64,000 nt of DNA from Idiomarina baltica OS145. GTDB lineage: Bacteria > Pseudomonadota > Gammaproteobacteria > Enterobacterales > Alteromonadaceae. Each line of letters starts with the position of its first letter. Positions within the stretch are counted from its first letter, which is position 1. This document shows positions 19,795 to 28,091 of this stretch, piece by piece. The stretch is taken from NCBI RefSeq assembly GCF_000152885.1, contig NZ_CH672406.1, positions 108,761 through 172,760 on the forward strand, read 5' to 3'. A model generated the notes under the pieces. The model saw only the letters and a list, made by a program, of their open reading frames with translations. It was not told the DNA's origin and did not search any database. A program made the position numbers and the translations under genes.

Positions 19795-20481
19795 TTAATC
19801 CAGTCCTTTAAGTTGGTAGCCCACATTACTGATGGTAAACAGAAGCTGTCGCCCGCTCACATGCTCTAACACCTTACGCAAAGAATAGATATGGGACTTC
19901 AATGCATTACTTTCAGGTGGATCTGCGCCCCAAATAGCACTTATCAGGTTGGAGCGACTCACTGGATAAGGATGGGCAACGAGCAACTCGCTCAAAAGCT
20001 TTAAGCCGATGCCGGTCAGTGGTATTGGTGTCTGCTGCCAGTGTGCGGTCATCGCACGCATATCGACTCGCAAACCACCTTCGATTAATAAGCTGTCCCG
20101 GTGGAGTTCGGGGCGTCGAGAGAGCGCCTCGCAGCGCAGTGCTAGTTCACGTAAATCATATGGTTTCGTCAGGTAATCATCGGCACCATGACCAAAGCCT
20201 TTGGCTTTATCTTCAAAGGCATCACGCGCAGTTACCATTAATATGGGCTGATTGCGTTGGGCTTGTTCTTTGATAGCCTGACAGACGGCTAGGCCATCTG
20301 TGTCAGGAAGATTCAAATCAAGTAAGATTACGTTAAATTGCGCGTTTAATGCTAGTTTTATTCCTAACTGTCCAGAGGAGGCAAAATCCACGTTCCAACC
20401 CAACCCTTCGAGAAAGTCGACGACCTGTCTGGCAATCGCTAAGTTATCCTCGATAAGTAAAATTGAACGTTCTTTGGGCAT
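19795..20481 (-). CDS. OmpR/PhoB-family response regulator
   Basis: The 228-residue protein has a receiver domain with acidic pocket ED (about 11-12), phospho-acceptor Asp in LLDLNLPDTDG (about 53-63), T/A switch VTARDA, and KPYDLREL, then a winged-helix DNA-binding domain ending in SHIYSLRKVLEH. It is coupled to the kinase gene with a one-base gap and follows the hydrolase gene by 27 bases, so the three form one operon. Targets are unknown; the exported hydrolase may be one output. Confidence 0.93.
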   Translation of the reverse strand: MPKERSILLIEDNLAIARQVVDFLEGLGWNVDFASSGQLGIKLALNAQFNVILLDLNLPDTDGLAVCQAIKEQAQRNQPILMVTARDAFEDKAKGFGHGADDYLTKPYDLRELALRCEALSRRPELHRDSLLIEGGLRVDMRAMTAHWQQTPIPLTGIGLKLLSELLVAHPYPVSRSNLISAIWGADPPESNALKSHIYSLRKVLEHVSGRQLLFTISNVGYQLKGLD

Positions 20482-20508
20482 GGTGTGCTCCTCTTAAAGA
20501 CTTTCTTA

Positions 20509-21264
20509 TTATGAGCCTTCGGCGGCAAGATTCAAAATAGCATTCGCTATCTCTTCTGGATACTCACTATGAATCGAGTGACCCCATTTGTCGGAACGAA
20601 TATGCTGACCAGCCCGAATTAAACTAAATAGCTCGTTATGCATTTGCATCCATAATTCTTTGCCAGCTTTAGTCTCCTCAATAAACATTGGCTCAGGATG
20701 AATCTGCGTCGAGGTATAAAGTGTCACACGCAGATCAGCAGGTAACGGTATCAAGTTTTCATCAGTGCTATCGAGTTCTTGCATGAGCACCTTATAGTGC
20801 GGCAATAGATGCGAGGGCATGTATTTTGCCATCACCTTGTCATCGCGCGCGACGCGCTCAGAATCCAGTTTTCGATAACGCACGCGTTGAACTTTAACTG
20901 TTGGTTCAATAAGCACCACGCCAAGTACCTGCGAGCTAGCCTCGCGCATAGCTTCGGTCACAATTAAACCTCCGTAGGAGTGCCCTACCACAATAACTTG
21001 ACGCTGTTCACTCTCACGGTGAATCTTTTTGATTAATGAACTAACGTCTTGCTGAATAGTTGTCGGCTGAGTGTTTGCAGAGGCCAGGCTAAGGCGAGTT
21101 GGATTGATGACTTTGATATTGGCCGGTAGCTGTTCGATGACTGGGTTCCAAACTTCTCCGTCGATACCGAACCCAGATTCAAAGATAACAGTTACTTCTT
21201 CTGCCGCAACCGAGTAAGTCGGGATTAGTAAAAACAAACAATAAATAATTTTATGTAGACGCAT
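20509..21264 (-). CDS. Exported alpha/beta hydrolase
   Basis: The 251-residue protein has a signal peptide ending around SVAAEE (about 18-23), the oxyanion-side strand VTVIFESGFGIDGEVW, nucleophile elbow GHSYGG (about 98-103), and a late WGHSIHSEYPEEI with the catalytic His. It should be a periplasmic esterase or lipase of unknown substrate. It is the first gene of an operon with a two-component system, an unusual pairing that suggests the regulated activity is envelope-related. Confidence 0.85.
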   Translation of the reverse strand: MRLHKIIYCLFLLIPTYSVAAEEVTVIFESGFGIDGEVWNPVIEQLPANIKVINPTRLSLASANTQPTTIQQDVSSLIKKIHRESEQRQVIVVGHSYGGLIVTEAMREASSQVLGVVLIEPTVKVQRVRYRKLDSERVARDDKVMAKYMPSHLLPHYKVLMQELDSTDENLIPLPADLRVTLYTSTQIHPEPMFIEETKAGKELWMQMHNELFSLIRAGQHIRSDKWGHSIHSEYPEEIANAILNLAAEGS

Positions 21265-21447
21265 GAGTCGCTCCTTTATGTAATTTCAAATGAAATTATC
21301 AGAGCAAAGGTGAAATAGCGGTGAAAAAAGATCGCTACTATCTGGTAAAGCCGAATATTAGTAGTCGCATTTTCCTGCTGAAAACACAGAGGCTAGAGCT
21401 ATTACTTAGTATGCGGCAGGTCAGAGCAAACCCAACGTCGGCTCATC

Positions 21448-21484
21448 GCTCTTTGCTGACCTTCGGATTTGAGCCAACAGCGGA
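21448..21484. repeat. Dispersed intergenic repeat copy
   Basis: The stretch CTCTTTGCTGACCTTCGGAT followed by TTGAGCCAACAGCGGAC resembles 18549-18590 (CATTGCTGACGTTCAGC..TTGTGCCAAGAGCGGAC) and, in part, 16219-16234. The copies are noncoding and lie at gene ends. Their nature is unknown. Confidence 0.5.
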
Positions 21485-21485
21485 C

Positions 21486-21610
21486 ATTAACGCCGTGTTA
21501 AGGGGCGCAGGCACGCAATACAAATGTGACTGCATTACGCCTTAACCACTAAACAAACTGCAAACCAAAAATGCCACGCGTACCAAGTCCCTCTTTAACG
21601 CTTTGTTAGC
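21486..21610 (-). other. Integron attC site, long VCR-like type
   Basis: On the minus strand the site runs from GCTAACAAAGCG (R'' end) to GCGTTAAT (R' end) over 125 bases, with AGAGGGACTTGG and ACGCGTGGCA segments that strongly resemble the Vibrio cholerae repeat as I remember it. The stop codon of the interrupted zinc-ribbon ORF lies inside R''. It marks the 3' end of the last cassette of the array. Confidence 0.8.
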
Positions 21611-21740
21611 TTTGCTTCCGAAGTAACGCAGACTCATATTCTCCCCTCGGAATGTATTCCGCGCTGCAATGATGGCAACTGAAGATATCTAGATTTCTAA
21701 TCACTTCTTCTGCTATAACAATATCTCTGTTGCATAGTTG
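21606..21740 (-). pseudogene. 3' part of the IS-interrupted zinc-ribbon cassette ORF
   Basis: This 135-base piece encodes the C-terminal part of the ORF at 22938-23613. If the IS and one GTTG copy are removed, the frame reads straight from DVKCQ into LCNRDIV and on to CHHC and a stop at 21606. It supplies a second CxxC/CxxC zinc ribbon. Continuity of frame across the junction proves interruption of one gene. Confidence 0.85.
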
Positions 21741-21814
21741 TGACGTCTCCCCCAAAAATAGGACCATGACATCGATGAGATTTCCATTAAAATGGGTCAA
21801 GTGGAGATCTCGAT

Positions 21815-22078
21815 ATGAAAAAACGTTACAGCGAAGAACAAATAATCAAAGCCATCAAAGAGCATGAGGCCGGTGCAAAAGTTGACGAAATTTGTCGTCG
21901 CATGGGCATTTCCAGCGGCACGTTTTATAACTGGCGTAGTAAATACGCCGGAATGGAAGTGAATGAGGCCAAGCGTTTAAAAGAGCTTGAGTCTGAGAAT
22001 AGCAAGCTTAAAAAGCTACTGGCGGAGAAAATTCTTGAGACAGAAGCCTTAAAGGACGTTGTCTCAAAAAAGTGGTGA
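21815..22078 (+). CDS. IS3-family transposase OrfA
   Basis: The 87-residue protein has a helix-turn-helix with ICRRMGISSGTFYNWRSKY (about 27-45) and a leucine-zipper-like C-terminus that allows OrfA-OrfAB contacts. AAAAAAG at 22066-22072 lies in the overlap with orfB in the -1 frame, so the active OrfAB transposase is probably made by programmed -1 frameshifting. OrfA alone binds the ends and inhibits transposition. Confidence 0.94.
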   Translation: MKKRYSEEQIIKAIKEHEAGAKVDEICRRMGISSGTFYNWRSKYAGMEVNEAKRLKELESENSKLKKLLAEKILETEALKDVVSKKW

Positions 22079-22890
22079 AGCCCGCCAGCAAGAAGCGTGT
22101 CGTAGAGCACTTAATCTCTGCGTATAAGCTAAGCGAGCGTCTTGCGTGCAAGTTGGTCGGGCTGAGCCGAACAGCGTACCGATATAAGCCAAAGCAACGA
22201 GATGACGAGCGGGTAACAACTCGCCTAAAGGAGCTTGCCGTGGAATATCCACGGTATGGCTATTTACTGCTGCATGGGCTGCTTAAGCGCGAGGGGCTTG
22301 TAAAGAATAAGAAGCGAACCTATCGCCTTTATACCGAACAAGGGCTTCAGGTTCGGACCAAGAAACGTAAAAAGCTGAGACGACCGCGTGTCGTTATGGA
22401 TGCACCGCAGCGTGTTAATGAGCGATGGTCGATGGACTTTGTGTCTGACCAGCTGGCAAGTGCCCGACGTTTCAGAGTCTTGAACGTTGTCGATGACTTT
22501 AGCCGGGAAATGGTTGGGCAACTTGTCTCAGTATCGATTTCAGGACAGCAAGTATCGCGCTTTTTGTCTCAGCTTATCGAGGAGCGCAGAAAGCCAGAGC
22601 ATATTGTCTGCGATAATGGCACCGAATTTACCAGTAAAGCCATGTTTTTCTGGAGCAAAAGCAACGATGTAAGGTTGAGTTTTATTCAGCCAGGAAAACC
22701 AACACAGAACGCTTTTGTTGAGAGTTTGAATGGTAAGTTTAGGAATGAATGTCTGGATCAGAACTGGTTTAGAACGCTCGACGAAGCGAGGTATGAAATA
22801 GAGCAATGGCAGCGTCATTACAATTACGAACGTCCGCATAGCTCGTTAAATTATCTACCGCCTGTGGAGTTTGCAAAACAGGTAGCTTAA
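22072..22890 (+). CDS. IS3-family transposase OrfB
   Basis: The 272-residue protein contains the N-terminal HTH_21 region (LACKLVGLSRTAYRY) and an rve integrase core with the DDE triad: Asp in WSMDFVSDQ, Asp in IVCDNGTEF, and Glu in QNAFVESLNGKFRNE. All catalytic residues are kept. It is read as a fusion with OrfA through the A6G slip site; the annotated GTG start is nominal. Confidence 0.94.
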   Translation: MVKPASKKRVVEHLISAYKLSERLACKLVGLSRTAYRYKPKQRDDERVTTRLKELAVEYPRYGYLLLHGLLKREGLVKNKKRTYRLYTEQGLQVRTKKRKKLRRPRVVMDAPQRVNERWSMDFVSDQLASARRFRVLNVVDDFSREMVGQLVSVSISGQQVSRFLSQLIEERRKPEHIVCDNGTEFTSKAMFFWSKSNDVRLSFIQPGKPTQNAFVESLNGKFRNECLDQNWFRTLDEARYEIEQWQRHYNYERPHSSLNYLPPVEFAKQVA

Positions 22891-22937
22891 AACTGAAATT
22901 TCATCGATAAGATGGTGTTAGTTCAGGGGAAAGGTCA

Positions 22938-23613
22938 GTTGGCATTTAACGTCATAAGTATTGCAGCTCAGCTTAATTTCTTGTTTTACGATATTTGCCT
23001 TCACAGTAAGCAATGCGCCACATCGAAAATTACTACATTTCCGAGTTTCTCCGTCTCGTACATTTTTTAAAGAAAATGCTATATCTTGTTGACATGCCGG
23101 ACATTGTTTAATGTCTATATTTTTATAATTTATCAATATGTTACTTCTTACATATTGCTTGAGTTGTTCAGCAATATCACGTAAATCTTTCTGTATGTCT
23201 CGATGCGTTGCCTCAATAGCTTTCTGAGGTTCAACCAAATGCAAAAAGTTGCCGAGTTTATTGTAAATCTTGTTCAACCACCGCACTGGAGGGAGTTTTT
23301 GTTCTCCCAAAAATAACCAACCAGACTCAGGTGGTTTACTAGAATGCGACAAATTTACTTCGACTACGCAGTCGGAGGCGGAAAGCTTATCCAATTCAAC
23401 CAACATTTTTAGTGCTTTTGTAGGTTGCCATTTATTTACGATAGTGTTTGGTAAACACTCGACGCCATGAAGCAATTTCTGATAAACAATAGCCTCAATA
23501 CAAAACCGTAATTCTAAGCAAGCATATACATGTTCAACTGAGTTATCAGATTCAATCAGGTTCAATGCTCTCTGTAGATGCTTGTCTTTATTGTATGTAT
23601 GAAATACTGACAT
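22938..23613 (-). pseudogene. 5' part of zinc-ribbon cassette ORF split by the IS
   Basis: This is the first gene segment of a cassette protein of unknown family. It has a helical N-terminus, then a zinc ribbon with CPACQ and CSNFRC (about residues 176-205). The IS at 22937 replaces the native C-terminus by a few vector-like residues ending at 22918. Restored with 21606-21740 it would be about 270 residues with two zinc ribbons. The truncated form might still be made. Confidence 0.8.
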
Positions 23614-23626
23614 ATTACTCCTAAAA

Positions 23627-23685
23627 GCTAACGCCCGCGTAATAGTTGCAAGCTTGCGAGCGTCCTAATTGACGCGTTTGTTAGC
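23627..23685 (-). other. Integron attC site (59 bp)
   Basis: Minus strand reads GCTAACAAACGCGTC ... ACGCGGGCGTTAGC: inverted R''/R' core sites with complementary inner arms and an inner GCAAGCTTGC palindrome. The length is exactly 59 bases. It separates two cassette ORFs and contains the stop codon of the ORF at 23681. Confidence 0.88.
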
Positions 23686-24436
23686 ACTTTAGGGCCTCGC
23701 GCATCGATTTGATAAAACCTTGATGCAATAAAAAGACTTCAGAGGCCATTTCATTTACTGCTTTTACATCGTTATCAACCCATTCGGGCCAATCCAAATT
23801 ACCTCGGACTCGATCTGGAACGACGCTTTGAAAGCCTCCAGATGTCGGAGCGGATTTCTTTGCTATCAACCAACTAAATTCATGGCACTTATTCCATAGC
23901 TCTTTGCGGATAGACTCTAGCTCTGGGTTTATAAAACTTTTCTCCGGGCAATTCCATTCATCAACAAACTTATCAATATCTCTCAAGGAGTCTAGGTTAA
24001 AGGAGTTTCCGAAATCATGAGTTTCTAGAAGATAAGCTGACCGAGAACCGGAAGGGAATATTTCTAGAAATTCTTTAAATAACGCCTCATCTACTTCGCT
24101 TACTTTCTCAGCCTTCACCCTGTCTTGAATGTCGTTCTGATGCCGCAACCATTTCGAAAATACGTTATGCAATAACGCTGAAATAATAAGGGAAAAGCCA
24201 AGCCAATAATCTGCTGTGCTAGACCCCATTTCAGATAAGGTAATAGCAGTCCCTGCGTTGAGATTAAAGGATTCAATAATCCAGTTGTATACCACCAACT
24301 TGAATGGTGTAGGTGTGAGTATTATCCCAGCTCCTAAGGTTACGACATACCAAGTCACCTTGTTGTAGAAATCTGGGAAGAGCCACTTTTTCCCGTATTT
24401 TATTATGAACTCTTTTACTTCTTCTTTCGTGAACAT
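23681..24436 (-). CDS. Cassette protein with two TM segments, unknown
   Basis: I do not recognise a family. The 251-residue protein has a hydrophobic stretch at about 25-47 and another at about 72-92, then a long soluble C-terminal region rich in Trp and Glu. Its stop codon lies in the attC core, as is common in compact cassettes. Being in an integron cassette, it may serve in phage defence or stress response, but no motif supports a specific role. Confidence 0.72.
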   Translation of the reverse strand: MFTKEEVKEFIIKYGKKWLFPDFYNKVTWYVVTLGAGIILTPTPFKLVVYNWIIESFNLNAGTAITLSEMGSSTADYWLGFSLIISALLHNVFSKWLRHQNDIQDRVKAEKVSEVDEALFKEFLEIFPSGSRSAYLLETHDFGNSFNLDSLRDIDKFVDEWNCPEKSFINPELESIRKELWNKCHEFSWLIAKKSAPTSGGFQSVVPDRVRGNLDWPEWVDNDVKAVNEMASEVFLLHQGFIKSMREALKC

Positions 24437-24458
24437 GGAATCTCATTTATGTATTGAG

Positions 24459-24537
24459 TGCTAACGCCCCGCAATAAGCGGCGCGAAGAACGAGTTCCCG
24501 GCAACCGCAGGGAGCGCACTTGATTGCATGGTTATGT
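24459..24537 (-). other. Integron attC site (about 79 bp)
   Basis: Minus strand runs from ACATAAC (R'') to GGGGCGTTAGCA (R'), with inner complementary pieces such as GTGCGCTCCCTGCGG and GCCGCTTATTGCGGGG. It separates the Fic cassette from the two-TM cassette. Confidence 0.8.
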
Positions 24538-24569
24538 GATGTCACCGGCAATGTGACGAATGTACAGCT

Positions 24570-25292
24570 CTATGCATTCGCATTTACCTGTTGAAGTACC
24601 AGTTGTCTAAGCTCTGATTCATCGCCCTTGATTCCTAGTTCAATGCTTTTATGATACGACTTAATTTCTGGATCAAAACTGATAATTTTTTCAAACAGGT
24701 AAGATAGCTGTTCTTCTAGGAGCCTTCGACCTATACGACCGTTACCATCTACAAATGGGTGGATCATTTCAAAATAAATGTGAAATCGTGAAACAAATTC
24801 AATCTTGTCTTTTCTGCCATATGCTTTTACCTTAGCTACCTTTTTATTCCAGTCCCTGATGATGTCAGACAAAGTCAGGTTAACCTCTTCTGCCGGCAGA
24901 AGATTGGTAATGTTTTCTTTCTCGGAGACTAGCGTTGTGCCCCCGGTACTATCATCAATTTTGTAACATTTAATATAAACTTTATTTTCTCTAAGCTCTC
25001 CCGGTCTTCCGGGAGTACCTTGCAGTAAGGCACGGTGATTATCTAGAAGCGACCTTATTGAGAGCTTCCCGTTACTACCCAGAAACGAACAAGCCTTCAT
25101 TTGCTTATTTAGGTAGGAAAGCCGGTGATCAAATGATGGGCTAACAACCTCAATTTTCCGATCTATTAGATGCTTTTTGATCAATGACCAAAGCCAAAGA
25201 TGAATATTCCCCAGCCATCCCAAAAAAATGGGAATTATGATAGCTACTAAAGCTATCCAATTGTCGGTTGTAAACTTTTCAATTGTAGCCAT
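24570..25292 (-). CDS. Membrane-anchored Fic-domain protein (integron cassette)
   Basis: The 240-residue protein has one N-terminal TM segment (about 12-32) and a complete Fic motif HPFVDGNGRIGR (about 176-187), with catalytic His and phosphate-binding loop intact. Fic enzymes transfer AMP or other nucleotides to protein hydroxyls. A class-defining inhibitory helix was not clearly seen, and no antitoxin gene is adjacent, so control is unclear. The TM anchor is unusual for a bacterial Fic and places the domain at the inner membrane. It sits in a mobile cassette flanked by attC sites. Confidence 0.9.
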   Translation of the reverse strand: MATIEKFTTDNWIALVAIIIPIFLGWLGNIHLWLWSLIKKHLIDRKIEVVSPSFDHRLSYLNKQMKACSFLGSNGKLSIRSLLDNHRALLQGTPGRPGELRENKVYIKCYKIDDSTGGTTLVSEKENITNLLPAEEVNLTLSDIIRDWNKKVAKVKAYGRKDKIEFVSRFHIYFEMIHPFVDGNGRIGRRLLEEQLSYLFEKIISFDPEIKSYHKSIELGIKGDESELRQLVLQQVNANA

Positions 25293-25304
25293 ATTGACCT
25301 AGTC

Positions 25305-25363
25305 ACATAACGCCTCAAACACCGGCGGAACGTAGCGACGTCCGCGTGCTTTGATTTGTTAGC
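25305..25363 (-). other. Integron attC site (59 bp)
   Basis: Minus strand runs GCTAACAAATCAAAGCAC to GTGTTTGAGGCGTTATGT. CAAAGCAC pairs with GTG-TTTG and GCGGA with TCCGC, and the core ends are GCTAAC and GTTATGT. The length is exactly 59 bases. It separates the DUF5677-like and Fic cassettes. Confidence 0.88.
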
Positions 25364-25366
25364 GTT

Positions 25367-26839
25367 TTACTCATTTTCAACACCTGAATGAGCAATCCTA
25401 TGAGAGAATCCTGGATAAGATTTATCGAGGTCATCCAATATAGAATTTACCAACAGGCAAGCATCTGAAATTGTATCAGGCAGGCTTTGTTGCTTCGGAT
25501 AGCGATGGAGTCTGTGAAGTGGGTTTCCGCATGTTTCGAAGCAGGATTCTCGAACCGGTCCCCATGTTCCATGTGAGTACCCAGAAGTCCATGAATAGTG
25601 CGCGTCGTAAGCATCTTTTACCCCTGCTTTTTCACTAATTTTCCTGAGATCTAAGCCGCTCCAGCTTCCTAGCTCGATGTTTAGAAACTCTTCCCAAAGG
25701 TCCTCACCGGCTATTGCCTCAATGGTGCTCTGGTTAATGTGCTTGGGCGGGTCCATTAGCTCATCAAACCGCAAGGCATTTAATTTCGCTTGCCCCGCCC
25801 CATAAGCACGCCATTTCTTCCATAATTCAGGATCATCTTTATACAACAAATATCTCAGTGAAATATGAGCTTCTAGGATTGTTCTGAGACCAAGCCTTCC
25901 CAGAATACCGGTTCCAATACCTATACCTAGCATTTCGTCGAGGACTTTTACTACATAAAGTGCCAAACCAAATACAGCATCGTGCCTTGCGTCAATAGCG
26001 GTTGTAGAGTGTGTGTGTGACCAGTGTGACTCGATTTCATTAAGGAGCGACGTTATATCAGCCCGAGAGACAGAAGGTGCTTCTGCAATTGTTGGTTCTT
26101 TTTCTTCCATAAGGGCTAAACAAGGTGAATTTCTCCACGCTTCGTCCCAGAAAGCGTTTGGCCACGTCAAGTCTTTTTCTACAAGTGGGTTTTCAGCCAT
26201 TTCGGAAGCTCGAATGGATGGTCGTATTTTTCTTAGATCACCTTCATACGGATAGCCAAACCATTCCTCTGCCATTTCTCGTGGCACATGAAATTTCCCC
26301 GAAATTACCTGCGCCATTAACTTTAGCCAGCGACAGTCCGTAGCCTCTTGAGACTGATGCGGCAGATTGAAACCCACGGCATCCATCAAAATAGATATAT
26401 CGGGTTCTTCTTTAGGTAATAAATTAACCCATGTTTCCCTTGCGGGTAAGTTTTCAAATAGACTTAAAACTACTAACGCTGATGCGGTGGTTTTGTTTTC
26501 TAAGATAAATCCTATGAATTGCTCTCTTAACGCATCAGGGAGCTTTGAAATTCCAGTTAAAGAAATATCTGAGAGCTGATCTTTTTCACCATGCTCACCA
26601 ATAAATGAAAGTATTCTTCGGAATTCCTTAATAGCGTAATCTTGGTCATCAATCACCCGAATGATGGCAGCCCAAATCATTTCGGGAAGTCTCTCATTAG
26701 ACCAAGACGAAAAAGTAACCTTATCAGCCACTACCGCAAAACCAGACTGTAGCTGCTTCCCAACTTTTTTGTGATCTTGAAGAGAAGTCCTATTTTTACC
26801 ACTACGTGACTTCTTTTTCTTGTTTTTACTTTTTGGCAT
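25367..26839 (-). CDS. DUF5677-like cassette protein
   Basis: The 490-residue protein starts with a very basic KSKNKKKKSRSGKNR segment, then a helical middle and a C-terminal region with RLGLRTILEAHISLRYLLYKDD and YSWTSGYSHGTWG (about 325-430) that matches the DUF5677 pattern as I recall it. The function of DUF5677 is unknown; members are frequent in defence and mobile loci. It is the first cassette of the array, preceded by a lone GTTAGC core site at 26875-26880. Confidence 0.6.
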   Translation of the reverse strand: MPKSKNKKKKSRSGKNRTSLQDHKKVGKQLQSGFAVVADKVTFSSWSNERLPEMIWAAIIRVIDDQDYAIKEFRRILSFIGEHGEKDQLSDISLTGISKLPDALREQFIGFILENKTTASALVVLSLFENLPARETWVNLLPKEEPDISILMDAVGFNLPHQSQEATDCRWLKLMAQVISGKFHVPREMAEEWFGYPYEGDLRKIRPSIRASEMAENPLVEKDLTWPNAFWDEAWRNSPCLALMEEKEPTIAEAPSVSRADITSLLNEIESHWSHTHSTTAIDARHDAVFGLALYVVKVLDEMLGIGIGTGILGRLGLRTILEAHISLRYLLYKDDPELWKKWRAYGAGQAKLNALRFDELMDPPKHINQSTIEAIAGEDLWEEFLNIELGSWSGLDLRKISEKAGVKDAYDAHYSWTSGYSHGTWGPVRESCFETCGNPLHRLHRYPKQQSLPDTISDACLLVNSILDDLDKSYPGFSHRIAHSGVENE

Positions 26840-26874
26840 TTAATTTCAATCCATGTTGAAGTCCGACTCAGAAA

Positions 26875-27226
26875 GCTAACATTTGTATATTGTGCTTGCG
26901 CACTTTATAATTCGTTCAATTGATAAGTGCCGACTTTTAACTTATTGATCTAACCAAGATTCCGACCTTGAAACAGTCTGAATAAGCGAAAGTAATTTGA
27001 GCATGCTCAATTAGAGTCTGACGGGCGCACAATATTCATTTTTCTTTATGTCTTTGACAGTAAACGACTTAAATACACAAAACAATAACAAAATTCGCAA
27101 TATTGCATAGATAAATTTGCTGTGTCTGATTCGCATCCAATAAGCGCATACCCTGAAACATATAAAAGTGTAGTTCTCAGGGTTTGAATGACTAGCAAAC
27201 TGGTTGTTTGGTGCTATTAGAGAACT
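26875..27226. other. Array-end region, core site GTTAGC, possible attI
   Basis: The 5' boundary of the first cassette is the GTTAGC core on the minus strand at 26880-26875. The next 350 bases, AT-rich, contain no ORF and no integrase gene; the inverted repeats GTGCGCAAGCAC and GCACTTAT/ATAAAGTGC lie just outside the core. It could be a relic attI site or an unrelated leader. A minus-strand promoter for the cassettes would lie here. Confidence 0.4.
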
Positions 27227-27724
27227 TTACCGTAGCGTTCGCGCGCTCGTCGTGTGCATTGCTTTGTTAAATGATTGGTGGACTAGTTTTTGTCCATCCT
27301 CGTCGACCTCCCATATTTCGACGTCCTCTGGTATCAAGTGCCCATAAGTTCGAACATAGTATTCTGCTAAGGTCTCTCGTCGTTTCTCACTCATGTCTCT
27401 GAGGACAAGAAGAATCTTTCGGTATCCTTTGGGCGCTACCAAGAAGTAGTACATCGCTTCATTCCACACCGTGAGCTTCGCGCTTGGAACATTATCGTTC
27501 GGAGCAGTCCACTTGTGGCACTTACATTCGACGATAATCTTTTGCTTGTCACAGCCAAGATCGAAAGCATGCAATTTTTTGTTGTCCCCAACACCTACTG
27601 GGAGTTTCAGTTCACCCTGAAGCTCAATACCTTTTGAAGCGAATACCTTAAGCGCGACAGATTCGAAGTGTTTTCCTACTTGAGTGTTTGAAACCGATCC
27701 AACACGCTGGTGCGGCTTATTCAT
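27227..27724 (-). CDS. PD-(D/E)XK nuclease-like protein
   Basis: The 165-residue protein shows a PD-(D/E)XK-type core: a helix with GKHFESVALKVF, then HAFDLGCDKQKIIVECKCHKW (Asp then ExK, about 70-91). Such cores cut DNA with Mg ions. The start at 27724 overlaps the stop of the BRCT gene by 8 bases in an ATGA-like arrangement, which suggests translational coupling and a joint role. Substrate is unknown: repair, restriction and Mrr-like methyl-DNA cutting are all possible. Confidence 0.68.
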   Translation of the reverse strand: MNKPHQRVGSVSNTQVGKHFESVALKVFASKGIELQGELKLPVGVGDNKKLHAFDLGCDKQKIIVECKCHKWTAPNDNVPSAKLTVWNEAMYYFLVAPKGYRKILLVLRDMSEKRRETLAEYYVRTYGHLIPEDVEIWEVDEDGQKLVHQSFNKAMHTTSARTLR

Positions 27725-28091
27725 TTGAACTTGGAACCTCGCCTGTTTCAACCAATCTTATAAATTCTTGTTGGTTTAAACACTGTGCTCCTTGCGCCTC
27801 AGCCTTTTCAATTTTCTTTGGGCCGGCATTAGCACCGCCTACAAGGTAATCGAGTTTTTTCGTTACTGATGCGACTACCTTAAAGCGGTTATCGTGTGCC
27901 AAGTTGCTCAGGTAATCTTTATCGGAGATACCGAAGCCGGTAAAGCAAACCTGAAGTCTGTTATCTTTAGCTTTATTGCTGCGGATTGAATAAATTAGCC
28001 TCCAAGCCTCTGCATCAGTGAGACCGCCAATGTCATCAAAGCTTAGATCCGATTTTGACATCAATATCATCGTTGGTTTTTCGCTAGCCAT
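27717..28091 (-). CDS. Stand-alone BRCT-domain protein
   Basis: The 124-residue protein is mostly one BRCT domain (about 45-118): VCFTGFGISDKD, VTKKLDYLVGGANAGPKKIEKAEAQG and a closing FIRLV. It resembles the BRCT of NAD-dependent DNA ligase or of exonuclease epsilon homologues, which bind DNA ends or nicks. No ligase domain is present. It overlaps a nuclease-like gene by 8 bp, so a DNA-recognition plus cutting pair is likely. Confidence 0.82.
   Translation of the reverse strand: MASEKPTMILMSKSDLSFDDIGGLTDAEAWRLIYSIRSNKAKDNRLQVCFTGFGISDKDYLSNLAHDNRFKVVASVTKKLDYLVGGANAGPKKIEKAEAQGAQCLNQQEFIRLVETGEVPSSNE

Larger units (their letters stand above)
21741..22937 (+). mobile_element. IS3-family insertion sequence (IS407-like), complete
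   Basis: The element is 1197 bp. Its left end TGACGTCTCCCCCAAAAATA and the inverted right end TGACCTTTCCCCTGAACTAA are imperfect terminal repeats, and ATCGATGA-x-ATTTC is shared further inside. Both ends are flanked by GTTG (21737-21740 and 22938-22941), a 4-bp target duplication typical of the IS407 group. It carries overlapping orfA and orfB with an A6G slippery site. It lies inside an integron cassette gene and looks intact. Confidence 0.93.

Noticed and set aside
21321-21545. Plus-strand 74-codon ORF upstream of the attC site
   Set aside because: It runs through a dispersed repeat and the attC site, is low in coding character and has no ribosome site.
26875-28091. Search for an integron integrase next to the cassette array
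   Set aside because: The genes there encode a nuclease-like and a BRCT protein, with none of the tyrosine recombinase motifs. The two recombinases in the window are inside the tRNA island and do not show the IntI-specific extra helix as far as I can see.
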